NCBI GenBank assembly: GCA_009767595.1
Contig: VSDK01004644.1
Span: 69,192 to 133,191, forward strand
Length of the DNA stretch: 64,000 nt
Source of the DNA: Symbiodinium kawagutii
Lineage: Eukaryota > Sar > Dinophyceae > Suessiales > Symbiodiniaceae
Direction: 5' to 3'
Shown here: piece after piece, positions 21,600-31,829 of the stretch
Position numbering within the stretch: position 1 is the stretch's first letter
Layout of the letters: every line of letters starts with the position of its first letter
Made by a program: the position numbers and the translations under genes
The notes under the pieces: model-generated
What the model saw: only the letters and a program-made list of their open reading frames with translations
Told to the model about the DNA's origin: nothing
Database searches by the model: none

Positions 21600-22190
21600 T
21601 AACGGATCATCTAAAGCCTGAGAAACGCAATGTCAACTTTCTTCGCTTATATTTGATTTTGTATTTTGTTCTTGTGCTACTTCACTCACATTTGCGCTGT
21701 TTCTCCTTTGCTTGATTTCTGCTACCCGCGCCCACTGACGATGCTGCAGTTTGACATCCGGAAGGCCAACAGGAAGTGTAGTTCGATCGCAGTCTAATTC
21801 GTTCTCCTCAGCCCCTTCTCTACTTCCCGGATTGTTTTCCCGTCCCTGATAATGGCTAGGATTCGGTGCACAGACTTCGCAGTCTGCACAGTAGAAAAAA
21901 AAAGTGGATCAAACGGTGGGTTCCTTGCTTGGACATTTGCTGGATTGATTGGTTGAGGGATATTGAGATATTATTTGGCTGGCTTGTTCCAACGATGGCG
22001 TCGATTGAGGCTCTTGTGTAGATTGAAGGTGCGACAGTTGCATGGATTTTCTCGAGTTTGACAGGCTCACCTTTTGCACATTGGTGACCTGTTCGGCACT
22101 GAGAGAACGAAATTGCGCAGCCAGTTGGATGTTTCCAGAGGCAAATTTGTGGTTTCATCATCTTTGATCTAGTTCAGTCATGTTGTCACG
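21600..22190. other. No confident gene
   Basis: AT-rich and unremarkable between the LINE and the exon at 22.2 kb. It may include residual LINE 3' sequence. Confidence 0.4.
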
Positions 22191-22202
22191 CCATGTTTCG
22201 GC

Positions 22203-22392
22203 AGTTTTTCTGCATGGATGAGCGCCACAGTTTTGAACTGGCGATCCACCATGCCAGGCCATACCACACCGCTCGCATTTACATCTTTGGCGAGAACGAA
22301 CCTGGCGATCCCTGGCGGCTGTCGGTCCAAGTACCCGAGGAGCAGCACGCAGCGATGTTTGCCCGAAAAAAGGCAGCCACAGGATGCCACAG
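22203..22392 (+). CDS. Candidate exon, cytoplasmic part of the receptor-like gene
   Basis: An acceptor-like TTTCGGCAG ends at 22,202 and CCACAG|GTTACG marks a donor at 22,392. The frame reads FFCMDERHSFELAIHHARPY, then HTARIYIFGENEPGDPWRL, and ends with a basic stretch. The RIYxFGEN..PWRL string is one I associate with the C-terminal part of dinoflagellate predicted proteins that also carry Cys-rich repeats; this is memory, not a search. It supports the idea that the gene spans the LINE. Confidence 0.45.
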
Positions 22393-22589
22393 GTTACGCT
22401 GTCAAAAACCTGGGGGCAGTTTTAGGGTATGAGTGAGTTCGATTCTTGCTTAGGTTTTCATAGATGTTGATAGATTGAGAAACCCAAAGTGCAGATACCT
22501 ACAGTGACACAGGGCATCTTTGAAAGATCCGGGCTTCAGGAGTTGCGGCAATACATGGATGAGCGAAGCGAAAGCCTTGGCGATGACTT

Positions 22590-22750
22590 GCTGTGGGAGC
22601 TACGTGTTGGATGTCGTTGGTCGCCGAGGTTGGGGCAATTTCGCCCAGGAAGTCAACCGCCTGTGTGGCAAGAGGCGCTCCGTGGAAGTGGAAAGCAGAG
22701 TTGCGGATTCCAAGCGCTCGCCAAGCAGAATCATCCAATTGGTTTGCAGA
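22590..22750 (+). CDS. Candidate exon, frame uncertain
   Basis: Three + frames are open. The most attractive reads VVGRRGWGNFAQEVNRLCG, then KRRSVEVESRVADS. An upstream piece in another frame reads LQELRQYMDERSESLGDD. An intron border may lie between. Placed after the 22.2-kb exon in the same orientation. Confidence 0.3.
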
Positions 22751-22894
22751 AAAAAATGAAGTGATAACTGATAACCATTTTTAACCAGTAATGATGGTAA
22801 CAAAAATGTCTTTGGAAACCACTAGTGATGGTAAGTAAGCCACTCTCCTACTGATTTCCTGTGGTAACCACCGGAAAACCTGTCACCAAATCCT

Positions 22895-23045
22895 ATGAAA
22901 CAATGGACTCTGCATCCCAGGATGCGCTTCCAGCTGGTCGCCGAAGGAGTGCTCAGATGGATTTACCTTCCGGTGGCAGAGTGCGCCACTGGAAATCCCA
23001 GTCAAATCGACTGCTTTGCGCTTTGGGAAGTGAAACAATACAGCA
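22895..23045 (+). CDS. Candidate exon
   Basis: The frame reads MRFQLVAEGVLRWIYLPVA, then ECATGNPSQIDCFALW. A moderately hydrophobic segment of about 17 residues is present. It directly precedes a family A MITE at 23,048, which would then lie in the next intron. Confidence 0.3.
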
Positions 23046-23047
23046 TC

Positions 23048-23163
23048 ATGAGGTGGTTTCTTAATAGCTGGGGGTACCCAAAAGTTGTGGTTGGTTTATT
23101 CATGATAATGGTTAGTGTAAAAGATGATTTGGGGGGTCCCCCTTTTTCGAGAAACCACCATGA
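23048..23163. mobile_element. MITE-like inverted-repeat element, family A, copy 4
   Basis: Left CATGAGGTGGTTTCTTAATA then GCTGGGGGTACCC; right GGGGGGTCCCCCTTTTTCGA then GAAACCACCATG. The ends are inverted repeats, including the outer CATG. 116 bp, non-coding. Confidence 0.6.
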
Positions 23164-23756
23164 AAGGCATAAATCATGCAGTAAGGCTATGTCTGGAAGA
23201 CAAAAACTCCTCCATTGGTATGCTTTAGATGGACAGGGGTCGTTTTGGAACGCGGGATAAGGGTCATTTTGAAACGCAGCATAGTCGTCCTTTCAAAACA
23301 AGCTCCATTTGCATGTCGTGACGGGAAGTGCAGTGGGCTGTGTAGGTGCGGGAGAGCAGATGGTGGAGAGGTGGAGAGGTGGAGAGGTGGAGAGGTGGAG
23401 AATCCTTACGTTGACTGGTAGATCCAGATCTTGTTGAACCCCACACATACCTGGCTCTTAAGAACAATATTGATCAAATTCAAGTAACCACCTTCCCGCC
23501 CATCCCCCATGTGCCGCTTATCATAAAATTTGATTTGAGGGTGGTTCCCCATGATGTGATTTGTTTCAACACAGCCGCTCCACTGCCCTTTCCCCCTTTT
23601 TATATTTGGGGGGACAGGGGGGTCAACAGGGGCGGCGCACACGGATGTGTTCCAAAATGTCCCTTATCATCCCTTATCCTCCTTAGTCTCTGTTTGTAAC
23701 TCTCCTCCTTAGTGTGTTTCTAACCTACTCCCCTCCTGAACGCTACTGCGCTTCGT
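23164..23756. other. No confident gene; mixed low-complexity DNA
   Basis: Includes the GTGGAGAGG minisatellite and a pyrimidine-rich tail at 23,640-23,740. No supported coding frame. Confidence 0.45.
23362..23401. repeat. Tandem repeat GTGGAGAGG, about 4.5 units
   Basis: Perfect 9-bp units. Confidence 0.9.
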
Positions 23757-24011
23757 TCAGCCGACCTCCTTGGTGGCTGCCAGGTACATCCGCTGGCGCC
23801 TGCGCTTCTCCAGAGCTGCGGAGGTGGCAAAGTTCGTGTGGTCACGAAGCCAAGGGCTGAGTTCGACTGCGAAGCGACTGAGCCACTGAGGGACCCAGGC
23901 TATCCGTTTTCGCAAGGATTTTTTGTTGATAGGAAGATAGGTCTTTGCTGATGTTTTTCTTAGGAATTTGCTTTGGACCTCGTCCTCAAAAAAGTTGAAA
24001 GAGCCTTGCAT
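23757..24011 (-). CDS. Candidate exon on the minus strand, basic protein
   Basis: The minus-strand frame reads GSFNFFEDEVQSKFLRKTSA, then LSRFAVELSPWLRDHTNF and AALEKRRRQRMYLAATKEVG with a stop. It is rich in Lys/Arg and amphipathic, unlike the compositional shadows nearby. A shorter + frame (RYIRWRLRFSRAAEVAKF) competes, so strand is not certain. Function unknown. Confidence 0.35.
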   Translation of the reverse strand: MQGSFNFFEDEVQSKFLRKTSAKTYLPINKKSLRKRIAWVPQWLSRFAVELSPWLRDHTNFATSAALEKRRRQRMYLAATKEVG

Positions 24012-24249
24012 CTTTGATGGTGAGCATTTGCTGTTCACTTGGACATGGTAGCAACTTTCAACCGTCCCCCGAGCGCCTGTTTTCCACCCTTGAATGCCAC
24101 TTCTCAGGTGAAGGCTCCCGACCAGAGCAGACCATCTGGCGACTGAGTCAGGGAGCTTCAGTCGCCGGTGGTTTCCGCTGGTCCCAGTGTCCCGGTGGGC
24201 ATTGCATACCTAGGTGTGGGACAAAGGCCATTCCTACCTGTGACATCCT

Positions 24250-24715
24250 GTGACATCCTGTGCATATGGAGATGTTTCATGATATGTTTTTTTTTCAGTT
24301 TTATGATCTGACATGCTTTACAATGTTTGTATGTACATATGCATGGACAAATGTACGTGCAATATTTGAAATGTTGCTGTATTGCAATGTAATACCATGT
24401 AATGCAAAGTAGTGTAAGGCAAGGTAATTTGATGCAATCCGATGTAGCTAATGATGTGCAAGGTGATATGATGTGACATAATGTAGATCTAAATGCAACG
24501 TAATACAACTAAACAATTATTAGACCTGAACGTTGATGCAATGTGGTGAAATAAAATGCACTGTCATGAAGTCAATGGAATTTGACGAGATGAGATGTAA
24601 CATCACTCGTCGTAATGCAATGATGTATGTGTATTTGTATTAATTTATATATCGATGCATATGAATAGTTTTGCAAGTATAAAAGTATACAAGCAATCTA
24701 CCTGCCTACCTATCT
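24250..24715. other. AT-rich, no gene
   Basis: Many ATGCAATGTAAT- and GATGTGATATG-type words. No supported coding frame on either strand. Confidence 0.55.
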
Positions 24716-24742
24716 ATCCCATCCCATCCCATCCCATCCTAT
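24716..24742. repeat. CATCC tandem repeat
   Basis: Five copies of ATCCC/ATCCT units. Confidence 0.85.
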
Positions 24743-24754
24743 CCATGCCGCTTG

Positions 24755-24945
24755 CACCTCCAAAGCAACCGCCCAGGCCTGGACAATTCGAGCCGCTTTG
24801 GTTTGAAGTTTGGCCCAGGGCACCCAGAGGGACTCGAACGGACTCGCTGTGCGGTGCAGCTGTGCGAAGACGTGGATTCGACGGCCTTGGGACCAGCTTG
24901 GACGACACATTTTGGATGAAGTTTTGGCAAGTTTTGGTCATTGAT
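24755..24945 (+). other. GC-rich exon-like island
   Basis: The frame reads RPGQFEPLWFEVWPRAPRG, then RGFDGLGTSLDDTFWMKFW. The minus-strand frames are also open. It may be an exon; direction and borders are unclear. Confidence 0.25.
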
Positions 24946-24975
24946 GTGCTGGCAATCCAGTCATTTGTGGTTGTT

Positions 24976-25087
24976 ATATGGGGTGTTTCTCAACATGGGG
25001 GAGCCCTAAATCATCCAATATTAATCATTTTCAATACGAAATCAATCATGACTTTGGGGTTCCCTATGACTTGAGAAACGCCCATAT
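24976..25087. mobile_element. MITE-like inverted-repeat element, family A, copy 5
   Basis: ATATGGGGTGTTTCTCAACA at the left and ACTTGAGAAACGCCCATAT at the right form inverted ends; inner GGGGGAGCCC and GGGGTTCCC also pair. 112 bp. It ends 45 bp before the next exon candidate. Confidence 0.6.
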
Positions 25088-25132
25088 GGTTGTGAGGGAA
25101 TGATCCAAGTGATTCATAGGCAGTTCGGCCGA

Positions 25133-25226
25133 GGCACAGATCGTGAGATGACCTTGGCATATGTCGATATCCTCGACTACCGCAAGGCTCTTGAGGCACC
25201 GGAATCTGCAGAAACTGCACTGACCA
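25133..25226 (+). CDS. Candidate internal exon, unknown protein
   Basis: Acceptor-like TTCATAGGCAG ends at 25,132; donor-like CCAG|GTGGAA follows 25,226. The frame reads FGRGTDREMTLAYVDILDY, then RKALEAPESAETALT. It has clean splice-like borders on both sides and a well-ordered acidic/hydrophobic pattern. It could continue the receptor-like gene. No family identified. Confidence 0.45.
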
Positions 25227-25229
25227 GGT

Positions 25230-26600
25230 GGAATGAATCATCTGAATCTCAGTCATTAGTGGGTTAGTTACAAAAATCTCATTAATTAGTAGATGTCTAT
25301 AGTTTGGGTACTACATATCAGTGATAGTTGGTGCTGGCTATAGCATCCAAACGATTATTGATGGAAGTTTGGATTGATTGAAACGCGGGGGGGGGGGCAG
25401 GGCGGGCCCAAAAAATGAAGCATCAATGTTGCTAGCAAGTGCCAGCAGGGTGATAAAGTGTTTGTCGCAGCAGGCACTCTAAACCTCTTGCCAGTCACGT
25501 TAAGATGGGAGAGACATGGCTGTGGATCAAGACATGTACCCACCTGTACACTTTCTGGACATGCGCCAAATTCAGATTGAGTCTTTGTTGGGATGTTCTT
25601 ATCATTTTCCCTATCCTTTTTTGTGGTTGTTTGATATTGACCCACAACCATGGCTATTGCCATAGTCTTCATGGCCATTGCCATGGCGTCTTGAGTTAGT
25701 CACCATGTTATGGGAGCCCATGGCATCGATGAATTCTCGAGGTTTGCATAGCCGCAGCTTAGCCCCGCTATGGGAACATAGCGTAGTGAATGTCACCAAA
25801 CCAACCCTTGAAGTCCACGCAAGTCAGTGAAAGTTGGCAATGGATTGGAAGTGGGTAACGTTAAAACTGTGTAGTCAACCAATAGTAATGATAAATTCTG
25901 GTGTGACAATCCCTCCCCACTAAGTGGTTCTTCCGTCGCAGAACTGGGTCATCAAACCTCAACTTCCGATGCTTATCGCTGCGGCCGGAGACGGAGAATA
26001 TACTGCACCGTTGCTTGGCTCTGCTGTAACAGTTCGTGATGTCCAGGTTTGAGTTTCTTTTTCCGCCATGTTTGCGGAAATCAAAGTGTGAACATTCCCA
26101 TTTCATTCGTTCCGCTGGTTGGATGCACATCCAATTTTCCCACTGTGCATTTTTTTGATGTTCGATGCTAACAATCAATTCTTCAATTCACCAGCCAGCT
26201 TTGAAGCTTGAGGATGGCTTCTCACGGTTTCTCACAGACACCCTGATTATGGTTTGCTAGTCACTAGTCAATCAAGCAGTCAACGAGCTCTTTCCAGTTC
26301 AGCATTCGTTATTGTATTCTTAGTGATTTGCAGGTGAATCCCAAGACCATTCGTCATTGTTTTGGCAAAAGGTTTCGAAACGGACGCTATAGGACTGATA
26401 CTCACTGGAAGGGATCTTGGGAAATCACTGAACAACTGTTTGCGTGCATGTTCAGAGTTTTCTTTGGTTGCGTGATGACAGCGTGAACGGAACCTAGACG
26501 TGAACTATTTGGTTGCATGTCGAGAAAAAACAGTCTTGGTCTAGTTGTGGTTGACCCAGCTGCAAAAGTCCGTAAGTTGGAAGGTTCCACATCTAAATAT
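25230..26600. other. No confident gene
   Basis: A G10 run at 25,388 and a partial family B MITE end at 25,634-25,651. Otherwise short competing frames on both strands. Nothing defensible as coding. Confidence 0.4.
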
Positions 26601-26631
26601 CCTGCGGCCATGCCTTATCTACAAAAAGTTT

Positions 26632-27270
26632 TCATAATTCATAATCCTTTGCAAGCAGCTTATCCTTTGGCCGTGGCAATTCCCGAGGTACCATCTTGAC
26701 TACGCCGATCCTTTCGTTCAGTCGGTGGGACAATATCTTGGTCGGCGCGTATGGCATCAGGTGAGGAGAGGGTGGAGAGGGTGACAGAAATATGGCGCCC
26801 ATGACAAGCAAGACGGCTACCATCAACCCAAGTTGCTCCAATTGAGCAGTTCTTACCGAAGCTTCAGATTCAACAGCACCAAGACAGGCTGCAGCTGCAG
26901 CGTTTGAAGGTTGCAGCGAAGCCTTGCGTGAAAATCGTAGCACATGGACCATCCAGCTGTGTGACTTTCGCGACAGGTGTTGCTGCCGTTCAACTTGTTG
27001 GCGAGGCTGCTCCCTTCCAACCCTACGGAGGAGGAGACAGCATGGGATTACGGAGTGGGAAAGTCGTGGAAAGCCGAGATTGCCAACCCACAGCGGAAAG
27101 TTCGGCAAGGCCTTCAAAAGCTTTCCAAAGCCTTCCAAAGAAGCGATCTTTTTGCTGGTCTTTACACAACTCTCCATGGATTTGTCACTGAAATGGGGCA
27201 CCTCCTGAGGACATCGTGCCACTCCGGCGCTCTATGCAACGAGTTGGACCCCAAGTGCTTCACTGTCTTC
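26632..27270. other. Coding-like island, strand ambiguous
   Basis: The minus strand has a 196-codon frame with a hydrophobic segment (LGLMVAVLLVMGAIFL) near its C-terminal half and a charged tail (PRELPRPKDKLLAKDYEL). The + strand has a 100-codon frame reading ARLLPSNPTEEETAWDYGVG, then LSKAFQRSDLFAGLYTTLHG. Both look plausible; only one strand is likely to be real. GC is above the local average. Confidence 0.3.
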
Positions 27271-27279
27271 TGGAAATGA

Positions 27280-28245
27280 GCGACTAACTATTGTAGTGGA
27301 CCCACTATCTCCATCTATCTTCTATAGTGGGACTTGTATAAATCACTAGTAGTGGGACCTAGATGTGAGCATCGCAGGATGACATTGCCAGCCACTGTCG
27401 TGCATTCCTCAGCTGTCACAGTAGTGCAGGTGTCAAAGAGGGCCTTGCGGCAGACAGATATCGAGCAGGGGGCTCAGCTGTCAGGCAACTGTAGGCCCCT
27501 CAATTTTCGAGGATGTCATAGTGTTGCCGAACCCTGGGGCTGGGTCTACATCAGCAGAAGACTGATACATTTGGATACACTTGGTGAGTTGCAGTTTCTA
27601 GGCATCCAATTTTATCCTTTTGAAACTCCAGAATACTCCAACAACTTGTGACGTTTTTGCTTTGGGAGATGCTTTGGGCTGCACCCAGGTGTCATGCAGT
27701 ACTTTTTGAAGTGCAAGTTCCAAAGACGAACAGCTTCAAAACGTGGAGAAGGCGAGAGATTGATTCAAGAAAGACTTCTATACTGGTCGGCTCTAGAGGC
27801 TTGACGGTTCTTTGCGACTCTCTATGGTTGGTGGTCACCTACCCAATTATCCAAATTTTCCTTCATTTTTCTAAGTCTAGGTCCATTCCTCCATCCTCCA
27901 TCCCAGTCTGGGTGAAGACTTCACGGAGTTCAGCAATGCAGGACAGATATGACACCAAGCGGTCCGAGACTCGGGGAGCCAAACAACCTGCAGAGAATGC
28001 TTTATCTGGGAGGAACCACTGCGGTCAGCAGTGAACCATGATTATCCATCATGAAACATCATGAAATACCCATGGAATACCAATGGCATCTCCATGAATT
28101 TCATTTGGACCAATGGCATCTTAATGAATTCCGCTGGAATTCCCATGGAGTCAGTTGCTCACAGCATTTCAAAGGAGAGAAGGAAATTGCACCTCACAGC
28201 TGCTCTGAGGTCGGCAAGCTTCATGGGACATACAGATCAGTCATG
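27280..28245. other. No confident gene
   Basis: Several short frames, none convincing. At 28,040-28,160 repeated ATCATGAAATACCCATGGAA/CCAATGGCAT words indicate simple sequence. Confidence 0.4.
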
Positions 28246-28249
28246 TGGA

Positions 28250-28504
28250 TCAACCGCTGGAGGTAATCTCAGGTGCGGAACGATGGGCGGTGGAAGCCTG
28301 GATTAGTGGCAGCCCTTTGATTCGACCAAGTCGCAGGGTCCGAAGGGATTCGTTCCATTCAGATGTTAAGGAGGGTTGCTGAAGAGTGAAGATCACCTGC
28401 CATTCGTGGCCTTTAGACAGTAGCATCTCAAATGTTTGAACATTGATACCCAAGGGCAGATGCTTGAGGCATCCAAGGCAGGTCTGTTGAACATGGGTGG
28501 ACAT
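28250..28504 (-). CDS. Candidate exon on the minus strand, unknown protein
   Basis: The minus-strand frame reads TCLGCLKHLPLGINVQTFEM, then LLSKGHEWQVIFTLQQPSLT and SEWNESLRTLRLGRIKGLP. It is well-ordered, with alternating helix- and strand-like segments and no low complexity. The + frame (AERWAVEAWISGSPLIRP) is shorter. No family recognised. Confidence 0.4.
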   Translation of the reverse strand: MSTHVQQTCLGCLKHLPLGINVQTFEMLLSKGHEWQVIFTLQQPSLTSEWNESLRTLRLGRIKGLPLIQASTAHRSAPEITSSG

Positions 28505-28559
28505 GGTGCATAGAAGTCAAGTGAAGTCACTATTAGTCTTGTAAACACATGACGAGTTG

Positions 28560-28830
28560 CGGGTCGCGCCACAGGTGCTGGGAAGTCGGGCTGGAACAGC
28601 TCTGAGCGGACGCCCACAGGGAGCTTAACGCCCGTGATGTCGGGGGAGCACAGTGCCGTGCCCTGCCGGGGCCGTCGTGGCACTGCCGTGGCACTGCGTT
28701 GGCACTGCCGTGGCGCCCAGGTCGGTGGAGTACGTCTTGCGACGCAGATTGGCCTTGGTGCTGACGCAACGGGGTGCCAGCTGGAACTCGTCCAGCCACT
28801 GGGATCGGTGAGTTGCGGTCGTGATTGAAC
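28560..28830. other. GC-rich island with short internal repeats
   Basis: GTGGCACTGCCGTGGCACTG-type repeats and several open frames on both strands. It may contain an exon; the frame cannot be chosen. Confidence 0.25.
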
Positions 28831-28839
28831 TTGGGGTTG

Positions 28840-29560
28840 TGGAACTTCGTTGTGTTTCTATGGGGTTTGATTTTACAATATTTCATAAGTATGACGCATG
28901 GGCACATGTTATGATTAGTAGAAACTTAGCCTTCAGGTGGTGAACTTGTGAACTTGTGAACTAGGGGTTGAAGCTCGTTTCAAACCAACCACTGTTGATC
29001 ACACTGAGCGGAGACTGCAGCATTGACTGAGGAGCTACAGCTCTCCATGAGCGGCTAAGTCGTGCTGGGGCCTGAGATAGAGGTGGATGGTGGACTCTAG
29101 TGGACATTCGAACAGAGACTCTTGCAAGCTCAGCTCTCCTCCGAATTCAACAAAAATCCATGGAGTATTCAGGCTGTAAAAACTGTGCAGGTGCTACTGC
29201 TACTTGCCTTTTTTGTTTGTTTTTTGTGTGTAAACTCTGGTGCGACTTGAGGCAATTCCATCGCCCCTGGGAGGTTTGGTGACATGCTCAGCACTGGAAA
29301 AGAGGCAGATCTTGGAGCCATTTGGAGCCTGTTCCTTCAGCAGCTGAGGTCTATCCCACGGAGTTCCTGAACTTGGCTCAGTACTCCCCAGCCATTTGTC
29401 CTTCGCCCAACCCGGACTTCCACGCATTTCCAGACCTGTCCGGCGTCACAGTTTGGGGAGAGCTGAGCTTGGAGGCTGAGATCCATCAACTTTTTGGAGC
29501 CCAATTCTTCCTGTCACATTCCATCATCCCTGGCCATGGATCGGTAGAATGACTCGTCAT
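28840..29560. other. No confident gene
   Basis: A weak + frame at 29,322-29,552 reads EFLNLAQYSPAICPSPNPD, with Pro-rich character. Not enough to call. Confidence 0.35.
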
Positions 29561-29566
29561 GATTCA

Positions 29567-29673
29567 GCTGAGGATTGAATTGGATCTGGATCGCCCAGAT
29601 GCGATGTATCAGGACTTCGACAGCTTGCTCAGGTCGATGATGGAACTGGGAACTGGGATGGAATTGGGTGCTG
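29567..29673 (+). CDS. Candidate internal exon, unknown protein
   Basis: Acceptor-like TCATGATTCAG upstream and donor CTG|GTGAGC at 29,673/29,674. The frame reads LRIELDLDRPDAMYQDFDS, then LLRSMMELGTGMELG. An acidic, helical, well-ordered reading with good splice borders. Function unknown. Confidence 0.45.
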
Positions 29674-29875
29674 GTGAGCGATGCCAGGCAGAGAAGTACT
29701 GGACGCGTGGGCAGTTGAGATCTCAGGAAGCTGCCTGATGGCCTCGGATGAGATTTGCCACAAAGTGGGTGCACCGAAGTATCCCACAAGTATGATCTTC
29801 AGTGCATACCAGGTCGTCGGATGTGTGGTGAAACGAACAACCTTAGGGGCATGCCATTTCTGAAGACATACACAG

Positions 29876-29893
29876 GTATATATATATATATAT
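29876..29893. repeat. TA microsatellite
   Basis: About nine uninterrupted TA units. Confidence 0.95.
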
Positions 29894-30295
29894 CAAGTTT
29901 CTTTGTTGAGATGAGTCTATGAACGGACAGCTGCCACCACCATGATGATCATACATGATCATGCGATGTTGCCCAGATAGCACGCTGAATGCAGCGTTTC
30001 GAGACTGCGGATGGGCCGAAAGCGAGCCGCTTTCGTGGGCACCCCAGTGATAAGATGGTGAAACATGGAGTTGGAAGTGGCTTGGAAGAGCTTGGTGAAG
30101 GCCCATTGCGGTCCCTTCAGCTTCGAGGGTTTCAGAAAAGTCGGGGCCATGACGGCAGGGGCGCACCCAACTCTTTCGCTTCTTGTGGGTCATGGCAAGC
30201 GCCTGAAGTGCAACCACCCCCCTGTGATTGCTGGTTTCGTCAATGTCTTGATGGTTGGGATGTTCTCGTCATTGATCTGACTCTACTGTTTGCTG

Positions 30296-30660
30296 TTGTA
30301 TATCAACCATCATCAACCAGCATCCACGATCATCAACCATCATTATCCATCATCAACGATCATCAACGATCATGAACGATCATCAATGATCATCAAACAC
30401 CATGCTTTACCAACCACTGGTATTATTGCAGATATTACAGTATATTATCACTTTTTATCCGATATGATCATGCCTCTTACATTAACATCAAATACTTGTG
30501 GTTTCCCCATCAACAAAGTGGATTATTCTTATCAACATGGTTAATCACTATCAACTATTATTTACCATCATGTTTACTCATATCAAATATTAACTATCAT
30601 TTACAATAATATATTTATTATTTATATCAAGTACTACTAGATGCTAGTGACCACATTATC
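30296..30660. repeat. ATCATCAACG/ATCATCAACC low-complexity tract
   Basis: Tandem-like CATCAACGATCATCAACG units at 30,305-30,405, then AT-rich TATTATTTATATC sequence. Non-coding. Confidence 0.7.
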
Positions 30661-30999
30661 AACGATGATTCCTGACCACTTGTGGCCACGGGCCATTCTG
30701 AGGCCTCAGGTGTCCAGCACCACCTTGCCTCCAGGCCAACGGCACAGCATAGAGACGGGCAGCTCTCTACGGTTCATGATTCATCATGCAGCACTTCCTG
30801 GGAAATCCATGGAAATCCTCTTATAGCTCACTGATCATCAAGGATCAAAGATCATCATTCAATTATTCTAACAACTATTGGCTTTAGTTCATCAGTTTGT
30901 CGGGATTTCTGTTGCCGGTCCCTGCTGCGCATTGGAAACTGTAACACACATCCTGCTGACTTCTCGCTGACTTTTCGCTTCTCAGTTCAATCTCCTCCG

Positions 31000-31280
31000 A
31001 TGCGAAGTTTCCCGCTGCGCTCGCTGCGCACGCGCCTGCGCCGAATCAGCGGCCTGCGCAGTACTTTGGACGCGTCCAGCTCTCAGGGACGCGGCGTCGC
31101 TGTGGCCGTGCGGAGGCGTGCTGTGCTCCGTCCGTGGCACTGCTCTGAGGCTGTCCGAAGTGTTGGGAGAAATCTTCGTGCACATCATTCAGCGCCTGGA
31201 GGTGCTTCAAGTTGTGCTGAAAATTGGCTTTCTCGCAGAAACTGCACAGCAACTGCACAGCAACTGCAACCTGTGCTTTC
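31000..31280 (+). CDS. GC-rich exon-like island
   Basis: A short frame in the 31,118-31,336 region reads LRLSEVLGEIFVHIIQRLE, then VLQVVLKIGFLAETAQQL, an amphipathic helical stretch. A longer overlapping frame is Arg/Ser-rich and looks compositional. It is followed by a pyrimidine-rich tract (31,290-31,380). Frame choice uncertain. Confidence 0.3.
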
Positions 31281-31708
31281 AATCTTCTGTGAACTTTCTT
31301 TTAGCCTTTCTCAATCCTTCTTTCTCAATCTTCTAATCCTCTTTTATCAATCTTTCTTAACCTCCTTTCTTATTGCCATGCTTTTGATTTTCACGAGGCG
31401 AGTCTGCACTGCTTGGCCGCTCCCGGAAATCACATCTACAGCTGGCCGATGCCTGAAAGAGTTTGGAGAAGAGAGAGAGAGAGGTTTTCGCATGATTTTG
31501 GCCAAGAGTTCTTGCATGTTCCTGAAAAGTCCCACAGAGGATTATGTGGCTCTCTCTTTATTTTTGCGAGCGTTGATGGTTCTTGTTTGAAATGTTTTCG
31601 TTTAATTATTGAATATGGTGCACAACCTCTCCAAGGTTGGCTTATACAGGGTTGAATCATCATTAGTTAATTCGCAACCAGTATCAATGAAGCATCATTG
31701 ACCCTCAT

Positions 31709-31828
31709 ATATGGCTGTGGGTCAATATTAACCAACCAACTAATGGGGAATTTCCACCAACAACAATAGGGAAAACAATGGTTAACAGGGGGGAACCATG
31801 GGCACGGGGTTTTGACCCACAGCCATAT
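31709..31828. mobile_element. MITE-like inverted-repeat element, family B, copy 1
   Basis: ATATGGCTGTGGGTCAA at the left and TTGACCCACAGCCATAT at the right are perfect 17-bp inverted repeats. Exactly 120 bp. Interior with TATTAACCAACCAAC and GGTTAACAGGGGG. No coding capacity. Confidence 0.75.
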
Positions 31829-31829
31829 C

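Larger units (their letters stand above)
5300..22400 (+). other. Candidate multi-exon gene: glycine-rich ectodomain, Cys-rich repeats, membrane segment
   Basis: Envelope for the exon candidates listed separately. In order, the + strand gives about eight short islands whose best frame is glycine-rich with a following beta-like strand (pattern GGG-x-GG-S/G-hhh). Then come two Cys-rich exons with ephrin-receptor-like (GCC2_GCC3) style motifs (CAECPAGTYNPS; CPYACPSGFPP), one exon with a single hydrophobic membrane segment, and an exon reading ARIYIFGENEPGDPWRL. I recall this combination from dinoflagellate predicted membrane proteins; the link is from memory and was not searched. If the model is right, the product is a single-pass surface protein with a large extracellular region and the LINE element sits in an intron. 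Exon phases and boundaries are not established. Confidence 0.4.
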
